A stretch of DNA of 64,000 nucleotides from Hyphomicrobiales bacterium (lineage in GTDB: Bacteria; Pseudomonadota; Alphaproteobacteria; Rhizobiales; Rhizobiaceae): assembly GCA_900466945.1 (NCBI GenBank), contig UBNV01000011.1, positions 1 through 64,000 of the forward strand. The letters are read 5' to 3'. Under the pieces are notes generated by a model. That model made no database searches, was not told the DNA's origin, and saw nothing but the letters and a program-made list of their open reading frames with translations. Shown piece after piece: positions 45,047 to 54,828 of the stretch (positions are counted from its first letter, which is position 1; each line of letters starts with the position of its first letter). A program made the position numbers and the translations under genes.

Positions 45047-47866
45047 ATGACGAATGACGGCATTTCCTCGCGCGGCGGTCTGTCTTCCCTGATTTCGCTT
45101 CGGCTGGCCATGATCGCGTTGATCATGGCACTACCGTTCGTTCTTCCATCACTCCCTCTCGTTCGACATCTCGACAACCAGTTCCTGGAGTTTCGCGCCT
45201 CTGCCGCGCCGCGGAGCGCAACCGGTAACTTCGTCTTCGTCGCAATCGACGCCAGGAGCCTGACTGAGGTCGGGACCTGGCCCTGGCCGCGTGACGTGCA
45301 TGCCGATCTGATCGACAAACTCGTCGGCGCGGGGGCTGGCGACATTTTTCTCGATATCGATTTCAGCACGCCATCCCGCCCCGAGAGCGATGCCCGACTT
45401 GCCAAGGCACTCTCGGACGCCGGCGGCGGTGTCATCCTGCCAATGTTCCGGCAGCAAAGCGGTCCGCGGTCCAGCGATGAATTGACCTTAACGTCGCCGA
45501 TCCCCTTGCTTGCGGACAATGCCTGGCCGGCCTTGGTCGATGTCACGCTCGACGCCGACGGTATGATGCGCTCCTTCCCGGTCATGGAAGTCATCGACGG
45601 CGTGCCGACCCAATCCGCACCCGCTGTGCTCGCCGGCTACAGCGACGCCCGGACCAGCCGGCTGGAGATCGATTTTTCGATTAACCCCGAGACCGTGCCG
45701 ACGCTTTCGGTTGCCGATGTGCTGTCCGGGGGCCCGGGGCTCGAAGCCATTCGGGGCAAGTCGGTGGTGGTTGGGGCTTACGCCAGCGAGCTCAAGGACC
45801 TTTTCGCTGTGCCGGTTTACGACATTCTCAGTGGACCCATGCTGCATGTGCTGGCGACGGAAACCTTGGTGCAAGATCGTTTGCTGAAGTCGCTGCAGGT
45901 CGAGCCGGTCGCTCTTTTTCTGGCAGCGCTGATCGTTGCCTATTCGCTTTCGCTACATCGGCTGTCTCTTGCCGTGCCGATCGCGGCCTCACTTGCACTC
46001 TTCACTGTCGGTGAAACGACGGGTTTCCTGCTCTACAAGCACGTGGCGCAAGTCTTCAACACTGCCACCTTGTGGATCATGCTGGCCTTCGGACTATTCA
46101 TGCTGATGGCAGAAAAGATGGGTGTGAACGGCTGGCTCGCAGAACTCGCCATCACCGAAAACCGAGACATTCGCCGCGTGCTGAAGAGAGTGATCAACGA
46201 TAGCATCGATCCGGTGATCGTCCTCGACCAGAAGCTCAACCTGCTCGATGCAAGCCAGACGACGTACAAAATGCTGGAGCTGGACGACCTCATCCCCCGC
46301 GGCACGCATCTCGCACACTTCGCTCCTGCCGCGGTCCTTGATGCCGTTTTGCAACTCCAGGCGAAGCACCTGGCAGAGCCCCATCGGGTACACAGTGACC
46401 TGTTCGAGCTCGACGCACCGGGCAAGACCGGGAATCGGCGCCTTGAAGTCGTTGTCACCCTGTCGCCTTTCGTAAGCCGCGGAGGACAAGGGCTTTCTGC
46501 AGTCGGAACGCACGTCGTCTGCGTCACCTTACGCGACGTTACGGCGCGTCGGCGCTACGAAACGAAACTCGAAGAAATGAGCAGGGTGGATGACCTGACC
46601 GGGTTGCTGAACAGGCGCGGACTTATCGAGGCGATGACCAAGGCATCGAGCGGCTTCATCATTTTTGCACTCGACCTTCACCGCTTCGGCCACCTCAACG
46701 AGACGCTTGGACGTGAAAAGGGCGACAGCGTGTTGCAGGCTGTTGCGGCCCGACTTCGGCGGCATGCGGGGCGCCATGGCCTGGTCGCGCGCGTCTCCGG
46801 TGATGTCCTCTGTCTCGCCATACCGGGCTCCGAGACGAGCGAAGGGCTGGAAGAAGGCGCGACAAAGCTTCTCGCCCTGTTCGACAAGCCGTTCGGGGTT
46901 GAGGGCATCAAGATCGAGATCAGCGCCCGGGTGGGTGCCTGCGGCAGTTCCTACGATATGGGGGATTCGGCCAAGTGGATCGAAGCGGCAGAATTCGCGT
47001 TGATTGAGGCCAAACGTGTCGGCGGCAGCGGGTGGCAGGCATACGATCCCGCGTCTTCCGTGCGACGCGCACGGTCGCGCGTCCTAGAGGCGGAGCTGCG
47101 CACTGCGCTCGAACAGGGCCAGTTCTTCTTGCTTTTCCAGCCGCAGGTCGCACTCACGTCAGGCCGGCTGGTGGGCGCTGAAGCACTTCTGCGCTGGCAG
47201 CATCCGACGCTTGGCATGATCTCGCCCGTGGAATTCATCAGCATAGCCGAGGCAAATGGCTTCATCTGCGATCTCGGCCAGTTCATGTTCAAGGAAGCAT
47301 GTCGGGCCGCCACCATATGGCCGGCTCATGTCAGCGTGGCAGTGAACATTTCACCTGTTCAGTTCCTCCGCGGCGACCTGGTTTCCGATATCCGTGCGGC
47401 ACTCAACGCAAGCGGGCTCGCGCCGCATCGCCTGCATATTGAGATCACCGAGTCGATCTTCCTCGAAAAATCGGATGACCTTTTTGCCAAACTCGATGCG
47501 CTTCGCGAACTCGGGGTGACAATCGCGCTCGATGACTTCGGCACGGGGTACTCATCCCTCAGCTACATCTCCAGTCTACCGCTCGACAAGTTGAAGATCG
47601 ACCAGTCCTTCGTTCGTGACATGGTCGGCGATCCAGCTGCCCAGACCATAGTCCAGGCTATCATCACGCTCGCCCATGGTCTCGGCCTTACCGTTGTCTG
47701 CGAAGGTATAGAAAGTGCACTGCAGGGCCAAATGCTCGCCAACATGGGCTGCGAGGAAGGCCAGGGCTACTTCTTCGGGCGACCGCAATCAGCCCGGCAG
47801 ATCCTCGAGCTGTCGACAATGCATTCGGTGTTGCCAGGCGGCTCTGAGTTGTCAAAGGCGTCGTGA
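45047..47866 (+). CDS. CHASE2-GGDEF(degenerate)-EAL membrane protein, probable c-di-GMP phosphodiesterase
   Basis: 939 residues. An N-terminal helix (about 18-38), a periplasmic CHASE2 domain (about 40-280; VFVAIDARSLTEVGTWPWPRD), three helices (about 285-365), a PAS-like region, a GGDEF fold and an EAL domain. The GGDEF motif is replaced by SGDVL (584-588), so cyclase activity is unlikely. The EAL catalytic set is intact: E712 in GAEALLRW, VNISPVQF, EITES, LDDFGTGYSS, KIDQSF and CEGIE. It should therefore hydrolyse c-di-GMP under control of a periplasmic signal, perhaps through the FecR-domain protein encoded just upstream. Confidence 0.92.
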   Translation: MTNDGISSRGGLSSLISLRLAMIALIMALPFVLPSLPLVRHLDNQFLEFRASAAPRSATGNFVFVAIDARSLTEVGTWPWPRDVHADLIDKLVGAGAGDIFLDIDFSTPSRPESDARLAKALSDAGGGVILPMFRQQSGPRSSDELTLTSPIPLLADNAWPALVDVTLDADGMMRSFPVMEVIDGVPTQSAPAVLAGYSDARTSRLEIDFSINPETVPTLSVADVLSGGPGLEAIRGKSVVVGAYASELKDLFAVPVYDILSGPMLHVLATETLVQDRLLKSLQVEPVALFLAALIVAYSLSLHRLSLAVPIAASLALFTVGETTGFLLYKHVAQVFNTATLWIMLAFGLFMLMAEKMGVNGWLAELAITENRDIRRVLKRVINDSIDPVIVLDQKLNLLDASQTTYKMLELDDLIPRGTHLAHFAPAAVLDAVLQLQAKHLAEPHRVHSDLFELDAPGKTGNRRLEVVVTLSPFVSRGGQGLSAVGTHVVCVTLRDVTARRRYETKLEEMSRVDDLTGLLNRRGLIEAMTKASSGFIIFALDLHRFGHLNETLGREKGDSVLQAVAARLRRHAGRHGLVARVSGDVLCLAIPGSETSEGLEEGATKLLALFDKPFGVEGIKIEISARVGACGSSYDMGDSAKWIEAAEFALIEAKRVGGSGWQAYDPASSVRRARSRVLEAELRTALEQGQFFLLFQPQVALTSGRLVGAEALLRWQHPTLGMISPVEFISIAEANGFICDLGQFMFKEACRAATIWPAHVSVAVNISPVQFLRGDLVSDIRAALNASGLAPHRLHIEITESIFLEKSDDLFAKLDALRELGVTIALDDFGTGYSSLSYISSLPLDKLKIDQSFVRDMVGDPAAQTIVQAIITLAHGLGLTVVCEGIESALQGQMLANMGCEEGQGYFFGRPQSARQILELSTMHSVLPGGSELSKAS

Positions 47867-48476
47867 ACGCGTTTCAGCTCGTCGAAGCTGGACAAACGAC
47901 AGACGGCGATGCAAGCGCGAGCCGAGGACACAGAGGACCTGACTGAGACCTGTGCCGCCCCTATAGTGCGCCCGTCGCGGTCTATAATGCCGGTGTCCTC
48001 CACTCCGTCTACCTGCGCACCATTCTGATCCAGCATCGCTGACTCGCGCCAATCATGCAGTGGCGCAGCAGGGATGGGTGTTCTCTAGGCTTCAGACCGC
48101 AGTCGAGCGAACGCTCGCTCCCATGGCGGACAGGGTTCATATGTCAGGGTGAGATGTGCGCTTGCAACCTGAAGTTCGGCTATGTGCGTCACATTGAGCC
48201 GGAAGTTAATCAGACGGCCGGAAAACTCAATCCTGAAACTCGAGTGGGACGATATCGCCCCCGCTATAGCGCAAAGCGCCGGGCCTCCCTAGCCAGACCT
48301 CGAGCTCAAATTAATCCATCAACTTCGTTCCTACGACCGCTTGTCAGTTAGGCCCGGCCTTTACCTAGACAGCGATAAATGTTCCCAGGATCAAACAAAT
48401 CGGGGCCGAAGCTGCTAACCTGCAAACACTCCCGATCTTCCAGCAACGTGAGGACTGTAACTGCGCTACATCTCGG
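47867..48476. other. Intergenic region between convergent genes
   Basis: About 610 bases between the EAL gene and the chemoreceptor gene stops. No gene, repeat or convincing terminator. Short frames (for example 47767-48036 on the minus strand) resemble nothing known. Confidence 0.4.
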
Positions 48477-50327
48477 TTACGCCGCTCGCGTGCTGTTGAT
48501 AACGACAGGCTGATCCCCGTGTATACCATCACGCACGTTTGCCCGGCGGTTAAGAACGAACCGACCGACAAGCGATGTCAGATGCGTGGAGGCGGCCGAC
48601 AGGCTGTGGCTGAGAGCGGTTGTCTCCTCTACCATGGCCGCGTTCTGCTGGGTCATCTGATCAAGATCGTTCACGGCGATGCTGATCTGTCTCAGACCTT
48701 CAGACTGTTCGATCGCTCCTGTAGAGATGGCGCCGACGTTGCGGTCGATGGAGATGACGAACTCATTAATTCGCGACAGGGCATTTCCTGTCTCATCGAC
48801 CAACTTCACACCCATATTGACCTGCTGACCCGAGTTGGACACCAGCGTCTTGATTTCCTTTGCAGCAACCGCTGAGCGCTGGGCCAACTCTCGCACTTCT
48901 TGAGCGACAACGGCAAAGCCCTTGCCTGCCTCCCCAGCCCTGGCAGCTTCAACACCGGCATTGAGCGCGAGCAGGTTTGTCTGAAACGCGATTTCGTCGA
49001 TAACGCCGATGATTTGGCCGATCTCTGCTGCAGACTGTTCGATTGATTTCATGGCGCTGATGGCGTTGAGGACAACGCGACCCGACTCTTCTGTACAAAT
49101 TTTGGCATCGGCAACGAGCTTGCGTGTTTCCTGACTGCGTTCGGACGCTTGAGCAACCGTTGTGGACACCTGCTCGAGGGCCGCTGCCGTCTCTTCCAAA
49201 GCAGCCGCCTGCTGCTCGGTTCGCTTAGAAAGATTGTCAGATGCAGAGCGCATCTCCATCCCATTTTCGTGAATGGCTCTGGTCGTTTCCTGCACTTGGA
49301 CCAGCGTCGCCTGAAACGCCCCGAGCGCTTCGTTGAAGTCTCGTCGCAGTGGCTCGAAATCCGGCATGAACGGCTGATCGATCGTGTAGCGAATATTGCA
49401 TTCGGCAAGCCTTGCAAGACCGGCACCGAGCGTTTCAACGACATGTTCAAGAGCCTTGGCCTGATCGGCCATGACTTCGGCATGGCGCTTTTGCGCCTCG
49501 ACCGTCAGCGCCGTATTTTTTTCTGCTTCCAACCGCAGCCGCTTCCGTTCAAGAGCGGCCTGGCGGAAGACTTCGACTGATGTTGCCATTTCGCCGATCT
49601 CGTCCGTTCGGTCCCTGAACGGCACATCTCTCGTAAGGTCGCCTTTTGCCAGGTGACTCATATAGCCAGAGATTGTGCTGAGTGGGGTAATGGCCCGTCG
49701 CCGAAAGTACCAAATGCCACCGATGAAGAGGAATACAGAGACCCCGCTGCCGACAACGGCCAAGCTTTGCAGTTTTGCAGAGGTTGCACGCGCCATGGCC
49801 TCTTCCGAGACAAGATGCGCGTTTGCCATTTCGACCAGTTCTCGCACAGCCGCATCGTGAACCCAGAACTTTTCCCCAAGTTCTGCGATTGCGGCCTGCT
49901 TCTCGGCACCATCAAGGGCCGCCCCGGGGCCGAAGCTCTGCTCGTAGCTAGCCCAGAATGCATCTCCCTTGACCAGTACATCACTCATCAGCTTCGTCTT
50001 GAGTGCATCGGGCAATTGCGACTGCTGCCAATAGTCACGACGTGCCTGATAATCTGCGGCGAGTCTTTGAACTTTGGCCACTGCTGCCTCGGCTTTCCCC
50101 GGATCGAGAACAGCTTCGCTTGCGAGCATGTAGGCCTCTACCACATAGAGCGGCGGCGGCAGGATGTCGGCCACAAGATCCTTGCTGTCGATGATTCCGT
50201 TATAGATAGGACCACTCACCTTCAACTGTGACAGCGTGTAGTTTTGAAGGCCGATAGATGTCGCCAATCCGAGGACAACGACGGCGGCAAATGTCAGAAG
50301 CAGACGGGCGATGGTGATTTTAGGCAC
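48477..50327 (-). CDS. Methyl-accepting chemotaxis protein
   Basis: 616 residues starting with GTG 50327 (GAGG upstream). An N-terminal helix, a periplasmic sensing domain (about 30-185), a second helix (about 188-208; [17 protein letters not shown]), HAMP domains and the signalling hairpin with the conserved tip [21 protein letters not shown] and [10 protein letters not shown]. There is no NWETF-type CheR-docking pentapeptide at the end (NSTRAA). It relays a periplasmic signal to CheA/CheW. The ligand is unknown. No che genes are in the window. Confidence 0.95.
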   Translation of the reverse strand: MPKITIARLLLTFAAVVVLGLATSIGLQNYTLSQLKVSGPIYNGIIDSKDLVADILPPPLYVVEAYMLASEAVLDPGKAEAAVAKVQRLAADYQARRDYWQQSQLPDALKTKLMSDVLVKGDAFWASYEQSFGPGAALDGAEKQAAIAELGEKFWVHDAAVRELVEMANAHLVSEEAMARATSAKLQSLAVVGSGVSVFLFIGGIWYFRRRAITPLSTISGYMSHLAKGDLTRDVPFRDRTDEIGEMATSVEVFRQAALERKRLRLEAEKNTALTVEAQKRHAEVMADQAKALEHVVETLGAGLARLAECNIRYTIDQPFMPDFEPLRRDFNEALGAFQATLVQVQETTRAIHENGMEMRSASDNLSKRTEQQAAALEETAAALEQVSTTVAQASERSQETRKLVADAKICTEESGRVVLNAISAMKSIEQSAAEIGQIIGVIDEIAFQTNLLALNAGVEAARAGEAGKGFAVVAQEVRELAQRSAVAAKEIKTLVSNSGQQVNMGVKLVDETGNALSRINEFVISIDRNVGAISTGAIEQSEGLRQISIAVNDLDQMTQQNAAMVEETTALSHSLSAASTHLTSLVGRFVLNRRANVRDGIHGDQPVVINSTRAA

Positions 50328-50617
50328 AGGGATACCTCAGGCCAAACGAGACGGTGACCTAGTATAATGAGCATTCCCTAATGTCCTATTAGCTAAAAAA
50401 TTGACTTTTATCAAAATGGGTTGGTCTGTCGTGTGAGGTCGCCGCGATCTGCCAGAGCAAATTCCACGAGAGATTCCTCCTTTGTTTTCTGGGTACAACA
50501 CGAGCCCGCTGGGCCCCAAAAAAGGTCAGAACCTCCCGGCGAACAATTACCGCTTTCACATACGGCACTGAAACCCGTGCAAGGCCGGATTAAAGGCGCG
50601 ATGCGGTAGCTCGCAAG

Positions 50618-51196
50618 CTACTGGCGAACCACCGACAGCTCAGAACGGACACCGGGGTCGTCGTCCAGAAAGTCCGGCTCCGCCTCGGCCCCAACGGCGT
50701 CGAAATATCGACTGAGAAAATTCCGGAAAGAGGCGGCGAGAGCGATATCGGCGATATTGAGATCCGTGAACCCCAAGGTCCGCAGATAGTCAATATCGGC
50801 CTGTCCTATGAGAGAGGCATTGATCGTAATCTGTTCAGCGTAAGCCAGCATGGCGATTTGCGGTTCCGTAAGACCGGCGTTGCGGTAGTCGCGACGCACG
50901 GCCAGCGTCTGTTCTCTTCCGATCATGCTGGACAGCGCCTTGAAGTAGACGTGGGAGCAATAGCTTGAAGGCACATGTTTGGCCGTCACCAGCGTAATGA
51001 GCCGGAAGTTGAGCAGGCCTAAGGAAAAACCATCTCTGATCTGGTGCAACAAATGCTCGACCGGAGCAAGTATGTCCGGTCTTGCCGACCAGCATTGCGT
51101 GGCCTGCATCACGCGACCCATCGACGCCACCTCGTTAGCATAGATCGCTGCCACTTCGCCCTCGGCCTCGGCCGGCTCTATGGTTCTAAGGTACAC
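50618..51196 (-). CDS. Carboxymuconolactone decarboxylase (CMD/AhpD-like) family protein
   Basis: 192 residues if started at GTG 51196, which has a strong GGGAGGT seven bases before it; the longer frame from 51406 adds a Cys-rich stretch that looks untranslated. All-alpha CMD fold: LGLLNFRLITLVTAKHVPSSYCSHVYF with a single Cys in SYCSH rather than the CxxC of AhpD, and AMLAYAEQITINASLI. Related proteins are peroxidase-like or of unknown activity. It stands alone between the chemoreceptor and a small unknown gene. Confidence 0.8.
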   Translation of the reverse strand: MYLRTIEPAEAEGEVAAIYANEVASMGRVMQATQCWSARPDILAPVEHLLHQIRDGFSLGLLNFRLITLVTAKHVPSSYCSHVYFKALSSMIGREQTLAVRRDYRNAGLTEPQIAMLAYAEQITINASLIGQADIDYLRTLGFTDLNIADIALAASFRNFLSRYFDAVGAEAEPDFLDDDPGVRSELSVVRQ

Positions 51197-51424
51197 GTTT
51201 ACCTCCCAGGTTGCTGTGGACTGACTGCATACTGCCTCGGAAGCGCAGTTGTGAGAAGGCAGGGCAGAAAAGCGGCACCAGCTGGCTGCCTCATCACAAC
51301 CGCTCCGTCTGCTTTCCGGAACCTCTGGCGGCCTCTTGGAAGCCGAAATGAGGAAGCACGAAGCGGAAATCATTTCCGCTATGTCCATATGTCCAGGAGC
51401 CCCCATAGCTCACCTCAACCGCGT

Positions 51425-51706
51425 TCAGCACACATCGCTAAGGTAACCCAGTACGAAGGCGACGACTTTGTCGGAAGACATTTCACATGGCTTGAGCGCG
51501 GTTCCGGAGCTTGCCAACCGATAGAGATTGAAGCTGACGATGTCGGTTCCTGCTAGGTCTTCGGCGTACAGCCAGATGCGTTTCTGATCCGGCGATCGCC
51601 TGACGGTGACACCCCAGCGACTGCCATCGAACACACCTTCGGAATAGCCGTCTGCAAAGTGCTCCAGAGCGCGCTCGAACGCGTCATGTGGTGAGCTATC
51701 TGTCAT
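51425..51706 (-). CDS. Small conserved-looking protein of unknown function
   Basis: 93 residues from ATG 51706; a TTG at 51742 is in frame. The sequence (MTDSSPHDAFERALEHFADG, WGVTVRRSPDQKRIWLYAEDL, VSFNLYRL, ALKPCEMSSDKVVAFVLGY) has the balanced composition of a real soluble protein. No motif recognised. It is divergent from the helicase gene and shares its upstream region, including the LexA box. Confidence 0.65.
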   Translation of the reverse strand: MTDSSPHDAFERALEHFADGYSEGVFDGSRWGVTVRRSPDQKRIWLYAEDLAGTDIVSFNLYRLASSGTALKPCEMSSDKVVAFVLGYLSDVC

Positions 51707-51848
51707 AAATGGAAGGATAGAGTGCAGTCGGGCTAACGACAAGCATGGACCAGGTCACTGCGAATTTCGCGCCTTGGTCTTGAGCCTGTCGATATGCAAT
51801 TCTCGGATAAAAATATCGCGGGGTGCCGACGGAGGTGCGCTTTAGCGT

Positions 51849-51863
51849 GTTCATTATTTGTTC
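51849..51863. promoter_or_regulatory. LexA (SOS) box, alphaproteobacterial type
   Basis: GTTC-ATTATTT-GTTC, an exact match to the direct-repeat LexA operator GTTC-N7-GTTC of Alphaproteobacteria. It lies 126 bases before the helicase gene, the first of a run of DNA-repair genes, and in the same divergent region as the small gene on the other strand. Confidence 0.85.
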
Positions 51864-51988
51864 TGGAGTCCTTTAGGCAGTGCTGCTAACCTCACGGCAG
51901 ACGATATGGTTCGATGGAATGCAACAGGCCAAGCGTTCAGCTCCGCAACAAACGGAAAGACGGATAGGCACTTTTCAGGGATGATGGT

Positions 51989-54055
51989 ATGACGGTTGCC
52001 TATCTGGAGAAACTGAACGAGCAGCAACGGAGTGCCGTGGAACACGGTATCGGCCTGCCAGATGGAGAGACAGCGGCGCCACTGCTGATCATCGCGGGTG
52101 CCGGCTCCGGCAAGACCAACACACTGGCACATCGGGTGGCACATCTCATCGTCAATGGGGCGGATCCCAGGCGTATTCTTCTGATGACATTTTCGCGGCG
52201 TGCCGCATCCGAAATGTCGCGCCGTGTCGAGCGGATCTGCAAACAGGTCCTTGGTGCGAATTCTGGTATTTTGACTGACGCACTATCCTGGTCCGGTACC
52301 TTCCATGGGATCGGCGCAAGGCTGCTGCGGATCTACGCCGAGCAAATCGGGCTGAACGTGGATTTCACCATCCATGATCGCGAAGACAGTGCCGACCTGA
52401 TGAACCTTGCTCGTCACGAGCTCGGATTTTCCAAGACGGAAAGCCGCTTTCCAACCAAAGGCACGTGTCTCTCGATCTATTCGCGTGCGGTCAATTCGCA
52501 AACGCCTCTGAGCGAGATCCTGCGGCTGCATTATCCATGGGTGGCAACCTGGGAAGAGCAGCTCAAGCAATTGTTTGCGGCCTACGTCGAGGCCAAGCAG
52601 GCCCAGAACGTTCTCGACTACGATGATCTCCTGCTCTATTGGGCGCAGATGGTCAGCGATCCGGATCTGGCCAACGATATCGGCAATCGCTTCGACCATG
52701 TCATGGTCGACGAATACCAGGACACCAACAGGCTACAGGCCTCAGTGCTGATGGCGCTCAAAACCGGCGGTCGCGGGTTGACCGTGGTTGGTGACGATGC
52801 CCAGTCGATCTATTCGTTTCGGGCAGCGACAATTCGCAACATCCTCGACTTCCCGGCCTCCTTCAGCCCGGCCGCTGACATCATAACGCTCGATCGCAAC
52901 TACCGCTCGACACAGCCGATCCTGGCAGCGGCAAACGGCGTCATTGGACTGGCGCGGGAGCGCTATACCAAGAACCTGTGGACCGACCGGCAATCGCTGG
53001 AGCGACCAAAACTTGTCACCGTCAGGGACGAGACCGAGCAGGCGAACTTCATCGTCGACCAGGTGCTTGCAAATCGCGAGACCGGGATGACGCTCAAGAG
53101 CCAAGCCGTTCTGTTTCGCACATCAAGCCAAAGCGGTCCGCTAGAAGTCGAGCTTACCCGCCGCAACATTCCATTCGTCAAGTTCGGCGGCCTTAAGTTT
53201 CTGGACAGCGCCCATGTCAAGGACATGCTCGCCGTCTTGCGCTTCGCACAAAACCCACGAGACCGTGTGGCCGGCTTCAGGCTCTTGCAGATGCTGCCCG
53301 GTATCGGGCCGAAGACGGCCGGCAACATCCTGGAGACCATCGCAGCCGACCCCGAGCCGCTGTTGGCCCTTGCGGAAATCCCCGCTCCGTCAAAGACCGG
53401 TGAAGATTGGACATCTTTCGTTCGATTGCTGACGAGCCTGCGCAAGACGGAAGCGGGTTGGCCTGCCGATATCGAGCAGGCACGCCTCTGGTATGAGCCG
53501 CATCTTGACCGCATCCATGAAGATGCCGAGACCCGCAAGGCGGACCTGCTTCAGCTCGAGCAGATCGCCAACGGCTATCCCTCGCGTGAGCGCTTTCTGA
53601 CCGAACTGACGCTCGATCCGCCCGATGCCACCAGCGACCAGGCCGGCGTGCCTTTGCTCGACGAAGACTATCTGATCCTGTCGACCATCCACTCGGCCAA
53701 GGGCCAGGAATGGCGCGCAGTGTTCATGCTGAACGTAGTCGATGGCTGCATTCCCTCCGATCTTGGGACCGGCACAACGGAGGAACTCGAAGAGGAGCGC
53801 AGGTTGCTTTACGTTGCCATGACGCGCGCCCGCGATCATCTGGCTCTGGTCACGCCGCAACGGTTCTTCACCCATGGTCAGAATCCGCAAGGAGACCGGC
53901 ACGTTTATGCAGCCCGAACGCGGTTCATCCCGGCAATGCTGCTGCAATTCTTCGAGGTGACGACCTGGCCGATAGTATCGGCGGCAAAATCAGAGCGAAG
54001 CGCACAGCAGATCCGCGTGGATGTTGCGGAGCGTATGCGCGCCATGTGGAAATAG
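51989..54055 (+). CDS. UvrD/PcrA-like ATP-dependent DNA helicase
   Basis: 688 residues, superfamily 1A. Q motif LNEQQRSAVEHG, Walker A AGAGSGKT (36-43), motif Ia MTFSRRAASEM, motif II DEYQDTN, III GDDAQSIYSFR, IV LDRNYRST, V STIHSAKGQEW and VI VAMTRARDHLAL. It unwinds DNA 3' to 5' during repair. Slightly shorter than UvrD, lacking its long C-terminal extension. First gene behind the LexA box; the SRAP gene begins 11 bases after its stop, so they share an operon. Confidence 0.93.
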   Translation: MTVAYLEKLNEQQRSAVEHGIGLPDGETAAPLLIIAGAGSGKTNTLAHRVAHLIVNGADPRRILLMTFSRRAASEMSRRVERICKQVLGANSGILTDALSWSGTFHGIGARLLRIYAEQIGLNVDFTIHDREDSADLMNLARHELGFSKTESRFPTKGTCLSIYSRAVNSQTPLSEILRLHYPWVATWEEQLKQLFAAYVEAKQAQNVLDYDDLLLYWAQMVSDPDLANDIGNRFDHVMVDEYQDTNRLQASVLMALKTGGRGLTVVGDDAQSIYSFRAATIRNILDFPASFSPAADIITLDRNYRSTQPILAAANGVIGLARERYTKNLWTDRQSLERPKLVTVRDETEQANFIVDQVLANRETGMTLKSQAVLFRTSSQSGPLEVELTRRNIPFVKFGGLKFLDSAHVKDMLAVLRFAQNPRDRVAGFRLLQMLPGIGPKTAGNILETIAADPEPLLALAEIPAPSKTGEDWTSFVRLLTSLRKTEAGWPADIEQARLWYEPHLDRIHEDAETRKADLLQLEQIANGYPSRERFLTELTLDPPDATSDQAGVPLLDEDYLILSTIHSAKGQEWRAVFMLNVVDGCIPSDLGTGTTEELEEERRLLYVAMTRARDHLALVTPQRFFTHGQNPQGDRHVYAARTRFIPAMLLQFFEVTTWPIVSAAKSERSAQQIRVDVAERMRAMWK

Positions 54056-54066
54056 GGGGCGGATCG

Positions 54067-54738
54067 ATGTGCAATCTCTACAATGTCACCACGACGCGGG
54101 AAGCCGTCCTTCAGATTACCAAGGCCATCCGTGATCACGCTGGCTGGAACGAAGCAAGCTTTGATGTCTATCCCGGCTATCAAGCGCCTGTTATCCGGGT
54201 GGGCGCCGATGGGGGCCGAGAGATTGCGCGCGCTACCTGGGGCATGCCATCACCGCCTGCCTATGTAAAAAATTATGATCCGGGCGTCACCAATATCCGC
54301 AACGTGAATTCCCCGCATTGGCGCCGCTGGCTCGGGGCTGCCAGCCGATGCGTTGTCCCCTTCACATCCTTTGCCGAGCCTGATCCTGCGAGCAAGGTTG
54401 AAGGCGGCCGCGTGCCGAACGCCTGGTTTGCCGGCAGCGATGATCGGCCACTGATGTTTTTCGCGGGGCTCTGGACACCATGGACGGGCGTGCGGAAAGT
54501 GAGAGACGGCGCGCAGGACTATGAACTTTTCGGCTTTCTCACGACCTCGCCAAACGAGATCGTCTCTCCCATCCATGAAAAGGCCATGCCGGCGATTCTG
54601 ACCACACCGGAAGAGGTCGATGTCTGGCTGACAGTGCCATGGGACGAGGCACGTCATCTGCAGCGCCCCCTTCCCTCCAGCATGCTGATGATCGTGCCGC
54701 CTCAGCCCAAGCCCGCATCGGACAATGAAAGTGTCTGA
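54067..54738 (+). CDS. SOS response-associated peptidase (SRAP; YedK/HMCES family)
   Basis: 223 residues from ATG 54067 with GGGGGCGG upstream; a longer in-frame read overlaps the helicase gene. Met-Cys-Asn start: removal of Met exposes Cys2, which forms a thiazolidine link with abasic sites in single-stranded DNA. Other family residues are in TNIRNVNSPHW, CVVPFTSFAEPD (active-site Glu) and SPIHEKAMPAIL (active-site His). Its place between helicase and dinB in an SOS-boxed operon fits its role in shielding abasic sites. Confidence 0.93.
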   Translation: MCNLYNVTTTREAVLQITKAIRDHAGWNEASFDVYPGYQAPVIRVGADGGREIARATWGMPSPPAYVKNYDPGVTNIRNVNSPHWRRWLGAASRCVVPFTSFAEPDPASKVEGGRVPNAWFAGSDDRPLMFFAGLWTPWTGVRKVRDGAQDYELFGFLTTSPNEIVSPIHEKAMPAILTTPEEVDVWLTVPWDEARHLQRPLPSSMLMIVPPQPKPASDNESV

Positions 54739-54828
54739 CTGTGATCATCCGGCGCCATCATCGCAAGGAGCGGCAAATGCCCGGTCAGCGCGCACCAGCA
54801 TCGACGTGCAACATCGAAAGCAGGAGCA

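Noticed and set aside
47767..48036. 89-codon minus-strand frame at the end of the EAL gene
   Set aside because: It overlaps the EAL gene on the other strand and looks like no known family.
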